Assembly (NCBI GenBank): GCA_032871835.1
Contig: CM065295.1
Coordinates: forward strand, 40,670,360 to 40,734,359
Source of the DNA: Dipteronia dyeriana
Lineage: Eukaryota; Streptophyta; Magnoliopsida; Sapindales; Sapindaceae
Direction of reading: 5' to 3'
DNA length: 64,000 bases
Shown here piece after piece: positions 32,613 to 44,989 of the stretch; position 1 is the first letter of the stretch, and every line of letters starts with the position of its first letter. Both the position numbers and the translations under genes were made by a program. Below the pieces are notes generated by a model. The model did no database searches and was not told where the DNA came from. It saw only the letters and a list, made by a program, of their open reading frames with translations.

Positions 32613-34145
32613 CATAATTGAGGCATCTTTTTTTTTCCCTTCCTTAGGGCTTCAGAAACCGTTGAGCCGCCCCTGGGGGAATCTCAAATCTCCAAAGGTT
32701 AAACATTGCTTCCAGTTCAGATATTTACTTTTATAACGTGTCTATTCATATATGGTTAAAATATATATTCGTATGGCATGACATATATACCTCTATAGGT
32801 CATAAGCTATAAAGAAAAAAAAAATACATTAACATACTTATAAAATATGTATGGTAAAATGTGAATTTCCACCATTAATATGGAATATAAATATACATTG
32901 TCACCTATGCTAAGAGGTGACGTACACCTATCTATATATATTTTTTCTTTTGATGGTAATATCAGACCCTAAAACTTAAACTTATATGAAATGATCAAAC
33001 AGTGGCATTTAAACACTCTAATGTGTTTTAACAACAAATTGTGTTTTTTTTTTCAATATTATTAGTTGTCTTCCCACTTAAAATTTCGTTTTATAATCAT
33101 TTTCCTAGTTTACCCAAGTGGATGACTTTAATTTTACATGTTTTTTTTAAGGATTTTATCTAATTTTTTATTTATAAATGTTTATTTAAGAGTAAAAGAT
33201 ATAGAAAAACATTGAGAATATGTTATTCTTTAGAAGTTGCATTGGATTATGAATACCATCTTAAAAATGAGTAAATGAAAGATTGCATGAGGTTGTGTTT
33301 GTATTTAAAATGTTTGAATTGTGAATGATTTGTATTATAGTTCTTTTTCTTTTAAAAATAAATTTTATTATAGTTTATAATAAGATACATTTATTTTTTT
33401 GAAGGGTAATATTAATTCGTTAAAAATGTGCTAATACAGTAATATTTTCCAACTGTATTTTTTTTTGACAATTCAAACCGTATTTTAAAAGGGCTGTGTT
33501 GGGTATTTTTTATTTTTTGAAAATTGTGTTGGGTATTATTTGTTAGCTTATTGTAGTAAATAATGAATAAATTCAAAGAAACAGTTATTATTATTTATTA
33601 TTTTGACAATTAAAACCGTATTTTAAAAGGGCTGTGTTGGGTATTTTTTATTTTATTTGTTAGTTTATTGTAGTAAATAATGAATAAATTCAAAGAAAGA
33701 GTTATTATTACTATCTCCTGCCAACTTATTTTAGAACCTCCGAACTAATGCGTACGGATATAAATTCATTATTGTATCGGATATAAACTATTATATTTAT
33801 ATTCTTTGACTTAAAGCGTATACACTTATTAAATTTTTTCCATAATCAATAGTTCACATACAACACATTGATATAAGTTATATCAATATTCACCGAGAAG
33901 AAAAGAACTACTACTTACTTTGCACATCAAAATTTTTATTTCATTGATTAATATATATATTTTTTCCTTTGTGCATGTTTCGGTGGGTTTTAAGTTTTAT
34001 TACGTAAATTTTATAAGAATAAGTAAATAGTTTTTTTTATTACTATTTATTTCGATATTGTAAAAAATATATATTGAAAATATGTAAAGAGGAATGATGT
34101 GAGAATCATGTTGATTTGAAAGGACAAAGATTCGAGGAATTATTG
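32266..34145. other. A+T-rich intergenic DNA
   Basis: 1.9 kb with no recognisable gene. It contains an ATT microsatellite (32579-32611) and, ending at 32674, gttgagccgcccctg, whose reverse complement caggggcggctc resembles a hAT terminus (no partner found). A tandem duplication lies at 33467-33712. The remainder shows nothing I can name. Confidence 0.5.
33467..33712. repeat. Tandem duplication, about 138-bp unit
   Basis: gacaattcaaaccgtattttaaaagggctg at 33467 (first 20 bases as landmark) recurs at 33605, and both copies end in aataaattcaaagaaa. The second copy lacks about 30 bp in the middle. Confidence 0.9.
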
Positions 34146-34153
34146 GTTTAGAG

Positions 34154-34861
34154 TAGAGATGATCGGGACCTCAAACCCCTAGTCTCCCATCCCCATTTGG
34201 GGGGAATTTTTTGAGGAAAAATGGGGGGGGGGACCCGTCCCCATCCCCATTTCCCCCATGAATTCCTAGAAATGGGGATAGGGTTGGGGTTAGGTGTCCC
34301 CATCCCCATTTCCCCCATTTCTTCCAAATATTATAATATTTCATAAAAAATATATTAATATATATTTTTATTATTTTTATTTTACTAACTATATATACAT
34401 ATTTATAAACTATAACTTAAATCACACACCAAACAAGCTAATTATATATACATATTGTGTTTTTTGTTAATTTTGTTAAATTACATACCAATAAAGCTCC
34501 ATATAATTTATTAACATATTTTACTAACTATATATACATATTAAACAACTTAACTTTCATTTCAATTTATATGGGATGCTATTTTGTATTTGAATTTATT
34601 GGATTGCGAATTTATGTGTTTTTTTAATATGTAATTTTTACTAATACAGGAAAAATGGATGAATGGGGAAATGAGGAACTTTGGGGAATTGGGGAAACGG
34701 AGAAAAATGGGGGAAATGGAGATGGGGGACCTCCCCCCAAAATTACCCCAACCCCATTTCCCCCAAATGAGGAAATAGGGGGTGATAGGGGAGAGTTTGG
34801 AAAATGGGGTTGGGGATGAGGGCACCTACATCCGCCCTTATTTCCCAATTGGCCATCCCTA
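34154..34861. mobile_element. hAT-type MITE with G-rich arms
   Basis: 708 bp. The left end TAGAGATGATCGGG and the right end (reverse complement TAGGGATGGCCAAT) are related to the hAT terminus TAGGGATGGCAA. Flanks gtttagag (34146-34153) and gttaagag (34862-34869) are an 8-bp duplication with one mismatch. Both arms are filled with ccccatttccccc and gggatggggg motifs. There is no coding sequence. Confidence 0.88.
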
Positions 34862-34869
34862 GTTAAGAG

Positions 34870-35144
34870 CGTACACAACTGTAAATGGACAACACATGTG
34901 GGTCCCACTCACTTACTCCCCTTCACGTGACTTGTTCATCTCCAGTTTCTTTCATTTTCCATTTTCACTCCTCCTCACCCCTTTGCTCTACTCATGTCTC
35001 TAAATAACATATAATGAATTAGGTTAAACCAATTTAAACTTAAATTTCAATATCTCAACTATTTATAGATTCTTAATCAAATGGCTGAGACAATTATTAA
35101 ATTGAAATACATGTACTACTCTTTGATTAGAAACATATGAATGG
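34870..35144. other. Intergenic spacer
   Basis: Short noncoding stretch between the two MITEs. It includes cttcacgtgac (a G-box-like core, 34921-34930) without a neighbouring gene. Confidence 0.4.
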
Positions 35145-35147
35145 TTA

Positions 35148-35636
35148 GACTATCTTCAATGCTGATGTTATTCACAATGTCAAATTTGATGCAAAAAAGA
35201 TCCAAATACTATATTTGTCGTAACAAATTATCATTGTACTCTAATACACAATGCTAAAAGTTAAACTAAAATAATATACTAAAATAATATATTTTATTCA
35301 TTAAACTTATAAAAGTTAATTAATATCATTAATGTATTAATGGACAACCATTGGATTTCTTAAAAATTGTTGCGAAATAAATTGGATTGAAATAGCATTA
35401 ATGTGTATTAAATATAAATAATTTAAAATATATAAATAATGGTATTTTTGTAATTTAAAAATGGATATTTATTACTGTGTTAAATTTGACATATATTATA
35501 TGTGCTAAAGTTGACACAAAGTTTAGCATATACTAAATTTGGTATGATATTTGACACTGAATTGGAGGAAAGTTTTTAGTCTCAATGCTAAATTTTAGTA
35601 TTGATACATAATTTTAACATAACATTGGAGATGCTC
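35148..35636. mobile_element. PIF/Harbinger-type (Tourist-like) MITE
   Basis: 489 bp. The left end GACTATCTTCAATGCTGATG pairs with the reverse complement of the right end, GAGCATCTCCAATGTTATG. The GAGCATCTCCAATG-type terminus is common in plant Harbinger MITEs. The element is flanked by the 3-bp duplication TTA (35145-35147 and 35637-35639). It is noncoding and A+T-rich. Confidence 0.8.
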
Positions 35637-35639
35637 TTA

Positions 35640-35971
35640 GAAATTGAAATGAAAACAAATTAAATCACGTATTTAAGTTGGATTAACATAACCCATAAAT
35701 AATATTATAATAATTCTTTAATTAAGAAAATAAATAATTTTAGATACCTTTGTAACTTTATAAAATTAAGGCTCAACGAGAGTTTTTTCCATTTTACCTA
35801 TTAAATTTAATAAAGTTCGTGAAAGACTTGTAAACGGTAAACTACATTTTTTTTAAAGGTTACAACTGCCGGGACTTTGGTGAGATATGACTCTACTAAC
35901 ACAACTCATGCTATTACTCCCACAATAGAGGAGATGGAACCCACACTTAGAATTAATGATCAAGGAGGGAC

Positions 35972-36006
<35 letters not shown>

Positions 36007-36880
36007 CACAGACATTAAACCGTGGTAGTGGAGACTCCAAAAAATAAGCCCAATCACATTTGTACGTACGGTAAACAACATATTAAAAACAAGTTTTATA
36101 ATATTAACGCTTTGTAAGAAGAAAAGGCAATTTCAAACTAGGGAAAAAAAATGAAATTTAGTCAGAACCGTATCAATCTCGAATCCTTTTTACATAATAA
36201 ATTTAATAAAGTCCAAGTAAGACTTGTAAACGGTAAACCACATATTTAAAACTGGTTTTATAATATTAGCACGTTATTTAGAAAAAGCAATTTCAAATTA
36301 CAAAAAATAAGGGCCGAAAAGAAAATGTAAAAAATTAAAATAATGGTTTCAGTTTCGAAATCTAAAAACGAGTCTGGTAATATATACTGAGAGCTGTATT
36401 TTGAAAATGAAAAAGTACAAGACACATCTGGTAGGTTATCCAAAACTACCAAAATTTGAAATATCAATTTTACATTCTGTTTAATATTATAACAATTATA
36501 AATTGATTGATTAAATAATTAACCGATATGATTTTTGTATTATAATTTATAAATTAAATAAAAGTAACACTTCACAAATTACTCCAAAAAAGACATATTA
36601 AAAAATCAATTAATCAAAACCAAACTCTTATTCCAAAAAAGACATATTAAAAAATCAATTAATCAAAATTAAACTCTTAAATTATAAATAAATAATTATA
36701 ATATTATATATATTACTATATAATAAAAACATAATTGCATATATTATATTAATATATTGTAATTTATATTATAATAATATATATTATAATATTATTATAT
36801 TTTCTTATAAAATATTATATTTTTATATATAATAACACATAATATCTTACAATATATCCTATATAAATATATAATGTTTG

Positions 36881-36926
<46 letters not shown>

Positions 36927-36990
36927 TATTATTGTATATTTTAATATATATTCATTTATTTATATATATTATAATATATATAATAATATA
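35640..36990. other. A+T-rich intergenic DNA with direct repeats and microsatellites
   Basis: No gene seen. The segment aagacttgtaaacggtaaac recurs near 35827 and 36212, and ttttataatattaacgc (36095) recurs as ttttataatattagcac (36256), indicating diverged direct repeats. A 49-bp tandem duplication starts at 36584 and 36633. Microsatellites are (AT)n at 35976-36002 and (AAT)n at 36884-36926. Confidence 0.6.
36584..36680. repeat. 49-bp tandem duplication
   Basis: ccaaaaaagacatattaaaa begins both copies, at 36584 and 36633, and they agree almost base for base, so the duplication is recent. Confidence 0.95.
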
Positions 36991-38170
36991 TGTTAATAGT
37001 AAAATATGGCTAGGGTCAATAAGAAATTTTTCACTCTCCTAGCTTGAATCAAAACCTAAATTCGACACTCATGAGACCCCGGACAAACCATAAAGCTACC
37101 CCACCAAAGTAGGGAAGGTCCGCCGGGCTTCGGAGCTATCAGGGATGAAGTTGGGCATGACCAGGTCGAGCCTAAGCGTGAACATGGGAATCCGAGCTTC
37201 TTGAGGCCACATATCCAGGAACCTCGGCTCCTGAGATCGGGCTCCAAAACCACCCTGCGAAAGCAAGAAAAGATCGTTGAACTCAGGAAGCACTTGAAGC
37301 GAAGCCCGACACGAACAAAAGTAAGCTTCTTCCACTCGTGGGCACTTCTCGAAGTCAGGTTTGATTCGTAGTCCAAGATATAAGTCCATCAACCTCTCCA
37401 GAAGCCCGCAGTTCCCGTTGGGCATGAAAGAAGAATCTCGCCTAGCCTACACTACCTCTAGTAAGTGCCCACGAGTCTATTCCATGCTTCTTTGAATAGA
37501 GCCAATGCATGGATCTACCTCGCTCTATAAGACAACGACTAGTTAATTCGGCGACCTCTAAGAAGAAAGTGCCATGAGCACACACAGGATCAAATCTATG
37601 TAACAAACAACATTAATCATACGTACGCGTAAGTCAAGAGTTTGATTCCAAAAAGGAAACAAACTTATCACCATCGATGATATCATCGAATCCAGTAACA
37701 ATTCAAATTCAAATGGCGAATCCCGCCCGATAAGGAGGGAACGGATTCATGGGATCGTGGCAGGATATTTGTGAAATTAAAACCTACTTGGACCAAATAT
37801 AAATAAGGCCAAGCATGGTAAGGAAAGGGATATATGAAAGAAGAGAAGAGAAGAGAAAGACGAGATATAGACGATAAGAAAAAGAGGAGAGGAGGGCCGA
37901 AATTCTGTAATCAGAACACGGCCGCTATTGTTTCCACTATTCGACAAGTACAAAGCGACCACCTTCTTACGTTATAGATAATGTATGAGAGAGAATTCTG
38001 TATATCAAAGTGATCGATAATAAAAGCTCCCATTTTTCATTATTATACAAATCTTCATTCCCATTTAAGCAGGTTAGGTATCAAAGGTACCGACCCGGCC
38101 ACCACCTCCGTGGTAGTGGTCTCGAGGGTGTTAGCAGGAATTTCTCATCCTGAGCAACTTTCCCGTTAAC
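36991..38170 (+). repeat. G3 5' LTR
   Basis: 1180 bp, from tgttaatagtaaaatatggc to ttcccgttaaca, the same length as the reversed LTR at 56692-57871. A TATA box, TATAAATAA, is at 37798-37806, and an AATAAAA motif near 38020 could serve as the poly(A) signal. Open frames inside it are on no consistent strand and are not genes. Confidence 0.9.
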
Positions 38171-38193
38171 ACTTTCTTGCGCTGTCTGTGGGA
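38171..38193 (+). promoter_or_regulatory. G3 primer-binding site
   Basis: cttgcgctgtctgtgggaa (38174-38192) follows the LTR. The same site in G4 reads ctggcaccgtctgtgggaa, so G3 has lost the usual leading TGG. Confidence 0.8.
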
Positions 38194-38244
38194 AACTCTC
38201 ACACCACCATCTTTATATTCACAAGTTTGTTATTTTACAAAAGT

Positions 38245-40230
38245 CATGAGGCTTCGCTCCTCCCAGGGACAACCAAGCCCATCGGGACAACCTTCTGCTT
38301 CGTCGACATGAAAGGCCCCGAAAAAAGGGAGAAAATCCGGGCTCTATAGCCAGGTCCCCAGATCAGCCAGCCACTGTTAGGGCTCTGGATCCCCAATGGG
38401 AAACCAGGTCGAGCTTGACCAGCGAGCGGCAGCCTTGGTGGAAAGCGTCCGCCTTCGACTGCTTGCTGGATGAGTATCACTATCCAGCAAGCAAACCTCT
38501 CCAATCGTGTGGAGTAAAGCAGACTTGGGGCTAGACAACCCGTCTTTAATCGTCTGGAACCTACCCTTCCAGAGCCAGCTCATAACAGAACGAGACTCCC
38601 ACCCTCTATCCAGGATAGGTTAGGGCTCATGCCCCCCGTTCCCGAAGCGTAACCGCGCTACCAGCCCAGGCAAGTCAAATCCGCGGCAGATATCATTCCC
38701 CGAGAACGGGGAGAGTTTCTCCACCCAACGACTTCAATGAGGGAAGCCCGAGTTAGGGAAGAAGAAAGTCAGAAAAGCCCCCAGGTAGACCCCTTCCGAA
38801 GAAGAGACCGGGTAGAGGTCACTAGTTCGTCGGAAGGGTCCGACAGTGAGGAGTCTGAGATCAACTCAAGGAAACCCAACATCAAATGCCTGAGAGACCA
38901 GTTAGTAGAGATTCAGAAAGAGGTCAAGTTGATGAAGAAAGAGAGGTACAAGAAGGACAAGAAGGACCCTCTAAGTGAGTTGAATGCTCCCTTCACTAGA
39001 AAAATCCGGGAGGCAGAGCTCCCGCCAAAATTCAAAATATCGACTGACAGGTTCTCCAGGACTAAGGATCCATTAAGCCATTTGGAGAGCTTTATCCAAC
39101 AGATAGAGGTCCAGAACACGACCTGGTCCGCTATGTGTCGAATGTTCCCAACTACGCTGACGGATTACGCTAAGACCTGGTTTAGAAAGCTACTTGTTGG
39201 CAGTGTGGATTCCTTCACGAAGCTGTCAACCTATTTCTGCTTATAATTCCAAGGAGTTAAGCTCCGATTGAAAGACCCAATCCATCTACAGTACGTGATC
39301 CAGGAGAGAGGGGAAACCCTCAGGGTTTATGTCGAGCGTTTCCACAAGGAAGTCATCCAAATGAGGGTCTTCATCAAGAAAGAAACCCTCGCTAACTTCA
39401 GAAGGAACTTGTGGGTAGGCAAGCTTTTCCAGTCTTTTGCCAAGATACCTTCAGAAACCTACCAAGAAGCCTGTGATCGGGCTCTGGAGCAAATTGAGGC
39501 CGATGAACTACTCAAGGTCAAAATGGAACATGACGACATGAGAGTCGTAAAGCGACAGAAGAAGGAAGCTCCAAAACCTAAACAAGCTCAGAAAATCCAG
39601 AACAAACCTCCAAATAAATCGACATATCGCTTCCCCATTTCTCAATCCAGATCAAAAAAATATCCAGCAAAACGAACTCCTCCACGAGCTTCACCTTCTC
39701 CTAGGACAGTGGCCCTAATAGCTCAAGTTGAGAGGGGGTACGATTATTACACCCCCTTAAATGTATCCCGTGAAATAGTCTATCTCGTTATTCGGGACAA
39801 GGGGTTGCTACAGAAGCCCGCACCCATGAAAGCCCCTTGTCGATAAGAGAAATCATTATAAGTATTGTGACTTCCACGAAGACGTGGGGCACAACATGTC
39901 AGAGTGCTACAACTTACGAAATCAGATCGAGGCTTTAATAAGAGGAGAATGTCTGGTGGAGTTCATACAGCAAGTCAGGGATAACATTCAAACTGGAAGA
40001 GAAGTGCAAGCCGAGATCCGTGAGCACGTTGAGAAGAGAAAGGGGGAACATACGGATCTGATGCAACAAATCCAGATAATACATACCATCAGCGGGGGTC
40101 CTACTCGGGCTGGCGCCTCCAATAATTCCAGGAAAAACCACGCAAGGAAGGTTCCTTGTATGGACGAAAGACGGGGTATCCTCAAGGTTGACCAGAGCCC
40201 TATCAACCCCTCCCAGTTGTCACAGATCAT
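38245..40230 (+). pseudogene. gag: G3 gag
   Basis: Structural protein. An ATG at 38245 opens MRLRSSQGQPSPSG in the same frame as the main body but hits a stop after 21 codons. The body (38737-39846) is one frame broken only by TAA at 39244-39246: a charged N-terminal part, the gag core (ELPPKFKISTDRFSRTKDPL, then MFPTTLTDYAKTWF and VYVERFHKEVIQM) and a Lys/Pro-rich tail. A frameshift near 39846 leads to the zinc knuckle YCDFHEDVGHNMSEC (C-x2-H-x4-H-x4-C, about 39861-39910), followed by a Gln/Glu-rich region (QQVRDNIQTGREVQAEIREH). This is the best-preserved gag in the window. Confidence 0.88.
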
Positions 40231-40254
40231 TTTCACCAAGGCAGATGTCTACAA

Positions 40255-40400
40255 CACCGTACAGCCTCATGATGATCCGATGGTGATAACGGTACAGATT
40301 GCCAACTGTATAGTACACCGCATGCTCATCGACACCGACAACAGCGTCGACGTCCTATTTAAAAACACTTTGGAAAAACTTAACTTGAAACAGTAAGGTT
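40255..40400 (+). pseudogene. G3 aspartic protease
   Basis: PHDDPMVITVQIANCIVHRMLIDTDNSVDVLF region; landmarks PHDDPMVI and LIDTDNS. The catalytic Asp is present but the next Gly of DTGSS is Asp and the first Ser is Asn, so activity is unlikely. The frame is open until TAA at 40394-40396. Confidence 0.78.
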
Positions 40401-40725
40401 ACAATAGTTGCATCACCCCGCTGTATGGGTTAACTGGGGACTCAATCGTACCCGTAGGGTCAAAAATCTTACCAGTGATCATCGGCACCACACCTCTCTA
40501 GCAGAATATCATGAAAAACTTCGTTGTAATATAATCCCCATCGGTATACAATGCAATATTAGGAAGGCCGTTTTTATCATCCTTGAAAGGGGTCATATCC
40601 ATCTACCACAACGTCCTGAAGTTCCCAGTAGGAGACAAGGTAGGGGAAGTTCGAGGCGACCAGCAGACAGGCAGCCAGGAGATGCTATGCAGTGTCTGCC
40701 AACCCAACAGCTTTAGCAAAACAAT

Positions 40726-41760
40726 TTGCCAGGTGATTACGATCCAGGACGGGGAAGCACCGGTGTTGACTTTGGAAGATGTAGGACCATAAATTCCCCC
40801 GAGGATGACCCTGTGGTGCCAGATGAGGAGGAGCAGAGAAGGGAGTGGGCCAGCAGCCATTCAGTGGATAAGCTGGAAGAGGTTCCCATCCGAATGAGCC
40901 ACCCATCAAAAGTCATCAAAGTTGGAGCCACCCTTGAGCCGGGGATGAAGAAAAGCTTGATCGGGCTCCTTAAAGAGTTCAATGACATCTTTGCCTGGTG
41001 TCATGACAAAATGCCTGGGATACCGATGATTTTAGCCGCTCACCGATTGGCAATGGATCCGACCTTCAAACCCATCAAATAAAAAAGGTGTCACTTCAAT
41101 ACCGAAAGGAATGCTGCCATTCAAGAGGAAGTAGATAAATTGACCCAAGCGGGCTTCATCAGAGAAGCTCGCTACCCCAAATGGATCGCCAATGTGGTTA
41201 TGGTCACTAAGGCCAATGGAAAGTGGCGTATATGTATCGATTATACCGACCTCAATCGGGCATGCCCGACAGACAATTTTCCTCTACCAAAAATTGATCA
41301 GCTAGTCGATTCCACCTCTGGAAAAAGCTCATGAGCTTTATGGATGCATTTTCAGGGTACAATCAAATTATGATGCACCTCGCCGACCAGGAAAAGACCA
41401 TTTTCATCACTGGACGGGGTCTATATTTCTACAAGGTAATGTATTTCGAGCTTAAAAATACAGGAGCTACGTATGAACGGTTAGTCAACCAGCTGTTCAA
41501 ACCCAAAATTGGAAGGTCAATGGAAGTGTATATCGACGACATGATCACCAAATCATCAACCTCGGAAGGCCATCTGGACGACCTCCATAGAACCTTCGTA
41601 ATCTTAAGGGAGAATCATATGAGATTGAACCCTTCCAAGTGTGCCTCTAGGGTGACCGTAGGGAAGTTTCTGGGCTTCATGGTCCACGAGAGAGGCATAT
41701 AGACTAACCCGGAAAAGATTAAGTCAATCCTGGATCTAGAGTTCCCCACGCTGCTAAAAC
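40726..41760 (+). pseudogene. pol: G3 reverse transcriptase with N-terminal linker
   Basis: The linker (40726-41082) is acidic and ends in FAWCHDKMPGIP, the motif that precedes reverse transcriptase in plant gypsy pol; a TAA follows at 41080. The domain has LTQAGFIREARYPKWIANVV and GKWRICIDYTDLNRACPTD in frame 1, then shifts near 41331 to frame 3: SFMDAFSGYNQIMMH, the intact active site YIDDM (41529-41543), and KFLGFMVHERGI up to a TAG at 41700. One frameshift and two stops separate it from a working frame. Confidence 0.9.
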
Positions 41761-41789
41761 AAGTTTAAATCTTAACCGGAAAGGTAGCA

Positions 41790-42330
41790 GCGCTCAACAG
41801 GTTCATTTCTCGATCTACCGATAAGTGTCTCCCGTTCTTCAAAGCCATTAAACATGGAAGAAGCATGAAATAGGACCAGGAGAGTGAACAAGATTTTCAA
41901 GCCTTGAAATAATACCTGTCAAGCCCTCCACTACTGGTTAAGCCAAGCCCTGGAGAAGAGCTTCAAATCTACTTGGCTGTTTCAGAAACCGTCGTAAGTG
42001 AGGCCTTGGTCAAGGAATGCGGGAATAGGGTCCAGCGGCATGTCTACTATGTAAGCTATGCTCTAACCAAGACTGAGAAGAAATATACCCTTTTAGAGAA
42101 GCTCGCTTATGCCTTGGTGACCTCGGTAAAGAGGCTTTGGCCCTACGTTCAGGCTCACTCAGTGGCGGTAGTGACTGACCAACCTCTTCGCCAGTTTTTA
42201 CAGAGGCCAGACTTATCTGAAAGTTTGTTCTTGTGGGCCTGGAACTCACTTAGTTTGATTTAAGGTATAAGCCCAGGACCGTAATTAAAGCCCAGGCTCT
42301 GACGGACTTTGTAGCAGAGCTCTCAATACC
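41790..42330 (+). pseudogene. G3 RNase H
   Basis: The same frame as the reverse transcriptase 3' part. SSPPLLVKPSPGEELQIYLAVSE (about 41918-41985) is followed by a clean stretch: YYVSYALTKTEKKYTLLEKLAYALV, LWPYVQAHSVAVVTDQPLRQFLQRPDLS. A stop at 42261 ends it. Confidence 0.83.
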
Positions 42331-42394
42331 CCCGGGCCAATCGACCTCCGTAACGACGAACACAACCCCTGAGAAGACTCCAGAATCTGGTAGA

Positions 42395-42800
42395 TGGCCG
42401 GAAGGCTGCAAATAATGGTTCCTTTATACATATGGAGCCTCTAGGCAAGCTGGAGGAGGAGCGGGCATAGTTTTAATCAACCCAGAAGGGGTCGAATACT
42501 GCACTGTTTAAGATTTGAATTCAAAGCCACTAACAATGAAGCAGAGTATGAAGCCATCTTAGTCGGGATAAGGGCGACCGCAGAGCTCATGGTCGATTAC
42601 CTACAGGTCAGGAGTGACTCATTGCTCATAGTCAACCAAGTTTCTAAGGATTATCAGGCAAAAAGGGATAACATGGTTGCCAACCTAAAGCTAGTCCAAT
42701 AGCTTAAGAGCAAGTTTAAAGGATTTAAGATTGAGTAGGTAGCTCAACAACACAATCGGCAGGTTGACGTCCTAGCCAAGATATCTACAAATGGTGGCCA
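42395..42800 (+). pseudogene. G3 second (archaeal-like) RNase H
   Basis: GASRQAGGGAGIVLINPEG starts the domain, but the DGAS acidic residue has been lost (YGAS). After a frameshift near 42510 the block FEFKATNNEAEYEAILVGIR carries the second acidic residue and VRSDSLLIVNQVSKDYQAKRDNM the third. Stops at 42702 and 42737. The G4 copy keeps all three residues. Confidence 0.82.
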
Positions 42801-44127
42801 AACCTTACCCCAAGGGGTCCCTCTTCAAGTGATTCCCCTACCCAGCACAGTGGCAGAAAATGAGACTTATATCCTTGATCGGCAGCCATGCTGGATCGAC
42901 CCAATAGTGGATCATCTTCAGGAAGGGAGACTTTCCGGAGAGCCCGACCAAGCTAGGAAAATCAAGAGGCTATCAGTCCGGTAATCCTTGGTAGATGGTT
43001 ACTTGTATAAGAGGGGAAAGTATCTTCCTCTGCTTCAATGTTTACATCTGGAAGATGCCAAATGGGCATTGAGAAAGGTTCACTCCGGGGAATGCGGGAA
43101 CCACACTGGAGGGGAGGCTCTAGCATACCAAGTGCTCCGCATGGGGTACTATTGGCCAACTATCCATCAAGACGGAAAAAACTTTGTACGATCTTGTGAA
43201 GCATGCCAGAAGACCGCGAACTTGAGTCACCTCCTGCCAGAGCGGTTCTCATCCCTTAGCTCACCATACCCATTTGCTATGTGGGGAGTCGACTTGATAG
43301 GACCACTTTCTACTACTCCTGGTCAAGTCAAGCATGCTTTTGTGGCAATTAAATACTTCACAATATGGGTTTAAGCCGGACCACTATCCCAGATATCGGA
43401 AGAAAACACAGCAAGGTTTATTAAGAACAATGTGGTTTGCAGATTCGGGACTCCTCTAGTCATTGTAGCCGATCTCGGTAAGCAATTCGACAACGCCCAG
43501 TTCAAGGATTTCTGCAAAGGCTTGGGAGTCGACCATAGATTTGCTTCAGTAGCCCACCCCCAGACCAATGGTTTGGTGGAATCCATGACTAAAACCATTA
43601 AGAGGCTGTTAACGAAGAACCTTCAGCAGAAGAAAGGCAGGTGGCCAGAGGAGCTTCCCGAGGTCCTCTGGGCTTACCGCACGATGAGAAGTACAGCCAC
43701 CGGGGAAACGCCGTATTCTCTAGCATTCGGGGTCAAAACAATTCTCCTCATCGAGCACAAACTGACGTCCTTTGGAGTATAACATTTTGAACCAGGAAGC
43801 AACGAGGATAAGCTCTGACCTAGCTTGGATCTCTTGGAAGAAAAGCAGGATCGAGCAGCTGAGACAGTAGCGGTTTACCAGAGCATAATTGCTAGGTATT
43901 TTAACAGAAAGGTAAAAGCCCAAAACTTTAAGGAAAGGAACCTAGTTCTCAGGAAAGTAACGTTGAATACCATAAAGAGGTCAGACGGGGTCCTGGGGCC
44001 TAACTGGGAAGAGCCATACCTAGTAAAAGTAGTGATCCGTAATCAGGCATACAAGCTAGAGGACATGAATGGCCGACTCATCAATCATAATTGGAATGCA
44101 GATCACTTAAGAAAATTCTACCTTTGA
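42800..44127 (+). pseudogene. G3 integrase
   Basis: Frame 1 throughout, with stops at 42982, 43372 and 43780. The linker and H2C2 finger read VHSGECGNHTGGEAL, then CEACQ (43077-43215). The catalytic core has WGVDLIGP, then VADLGKQFDN and NGLVESMTK, so all three acidic residues remain, and LPEVLWAYRTMRSTATGETPYSL. The C-terminal part (43825-44127) is open: RKVKAQNFKERNLVLRKVTL, then GPNWEEPYLVKVVIRNQAYKL and HLRKFYL before TGA. Only three stops disable about 430 residues, so the copy is moderately young. Confidence 0.9.
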
Positions 44128-44284
44128 ACAGGGGACTCATGAGCAGGTTACCTCTACCTAGTTTTTAATCTTCGGCAATAATGTACTTCATCCTTTTTAT
44201 CAATAAAGTCTGTTTTCTTGTTTTCTCCATCTTCAACTATATTCTACAATGATTTGGGTCCACGTGGAAAATTCAACACTATCA

Positions 44285-44690
44285 TTCCAAGACCAGGGGT
44301 TAGCCGATGAAGCCCCATCGCCACTCTTGACGCCTTGGCCGGGCACTACCCCCCGTCGAGAAGGGTCTGAGTGTAAGAGCATAGTTGTCATCCAGATCTC
44401 AAGACCAGGAAATAGCTAGATAGCCCTCCTAATGCCTTGGTCGGGCTACCACCCCCAAGAAGGGCCTGAGTGTAAGAGCATAGTTGTCATCCAGATCTCA
44501 AGACCAGGAAATAGCTATATAGCCCTCATGATGCCTTGGTCGGGCTACCACCTCCAAGAAGGACTCAAGTTTAAGAGCGTGGTAGCCCTCATAGCCTAAG
44601 ATAGGGCTAGATAGTTCTCCTTGATACCTCATTCGGGCTATAACCCCCTAAAGAAGCTCAAGGTCTACGATTAGACAAGGGGACTGTCAA
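44285..44690 (+). repeat. G3 3' minisatellite, about 99-112-bp unit
   Basis: caagaccagg starts units at 44288, 44400 and 44499; each continues with tagccctc, gatgccttggtcgggctacc and gaagggcctgagtgtaagagcatagttgtc (landmark only). A fourth, worn unit ends near 44690. It matches the G4 array at 49310-49650 in reverse. Confidence 0.92.
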
Positions 44691-44989
44691 CCAAAGTCAC
44701 CGAGCTGCAAGTTTCTATTGAGAGTCAAACACTCAAGCTAGCTATCTATGTTCACGCTTAAACAGTCTTCTTATCTTGTTACTTTTCCCAAGCTAAATCA
44801 GGGTGCTACAGGGGCTGAATCTACATGCAAATCAGAATTTGAACCAAGTCGAAAAGCTAAATTTCATTGATGAATTGGGGAGCCTATTCCTAGGTAAGGC
44901 TACAGCAAACAAGGAGCCCAACCCCTGGTTCTGGGCTACAAAAAGGGAAAAGATAACAATCAATCATAAGTAAAGATGGGAAGCCCACC

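Noticed and set aside
34562..34908. Overlapping minus-strand frames rich in Pro, Ser and Phe
   Set aside because: They come from the G-rich arm of the hAT MITE and appear in two frames at once, a mark of low-complexity DNA.
37056..37425. Two minus-strand frames of more than 100 codons
   Set aside because: They lie in the G3 LTR, overlap each other in different frames and are not open in the G4 or G6 LTR.
38244..38583. Minus-strand frames in the G3 leader
   Set aside because: They overlap the worn gag start on the other strand and have no counterpart in the G4 leader.
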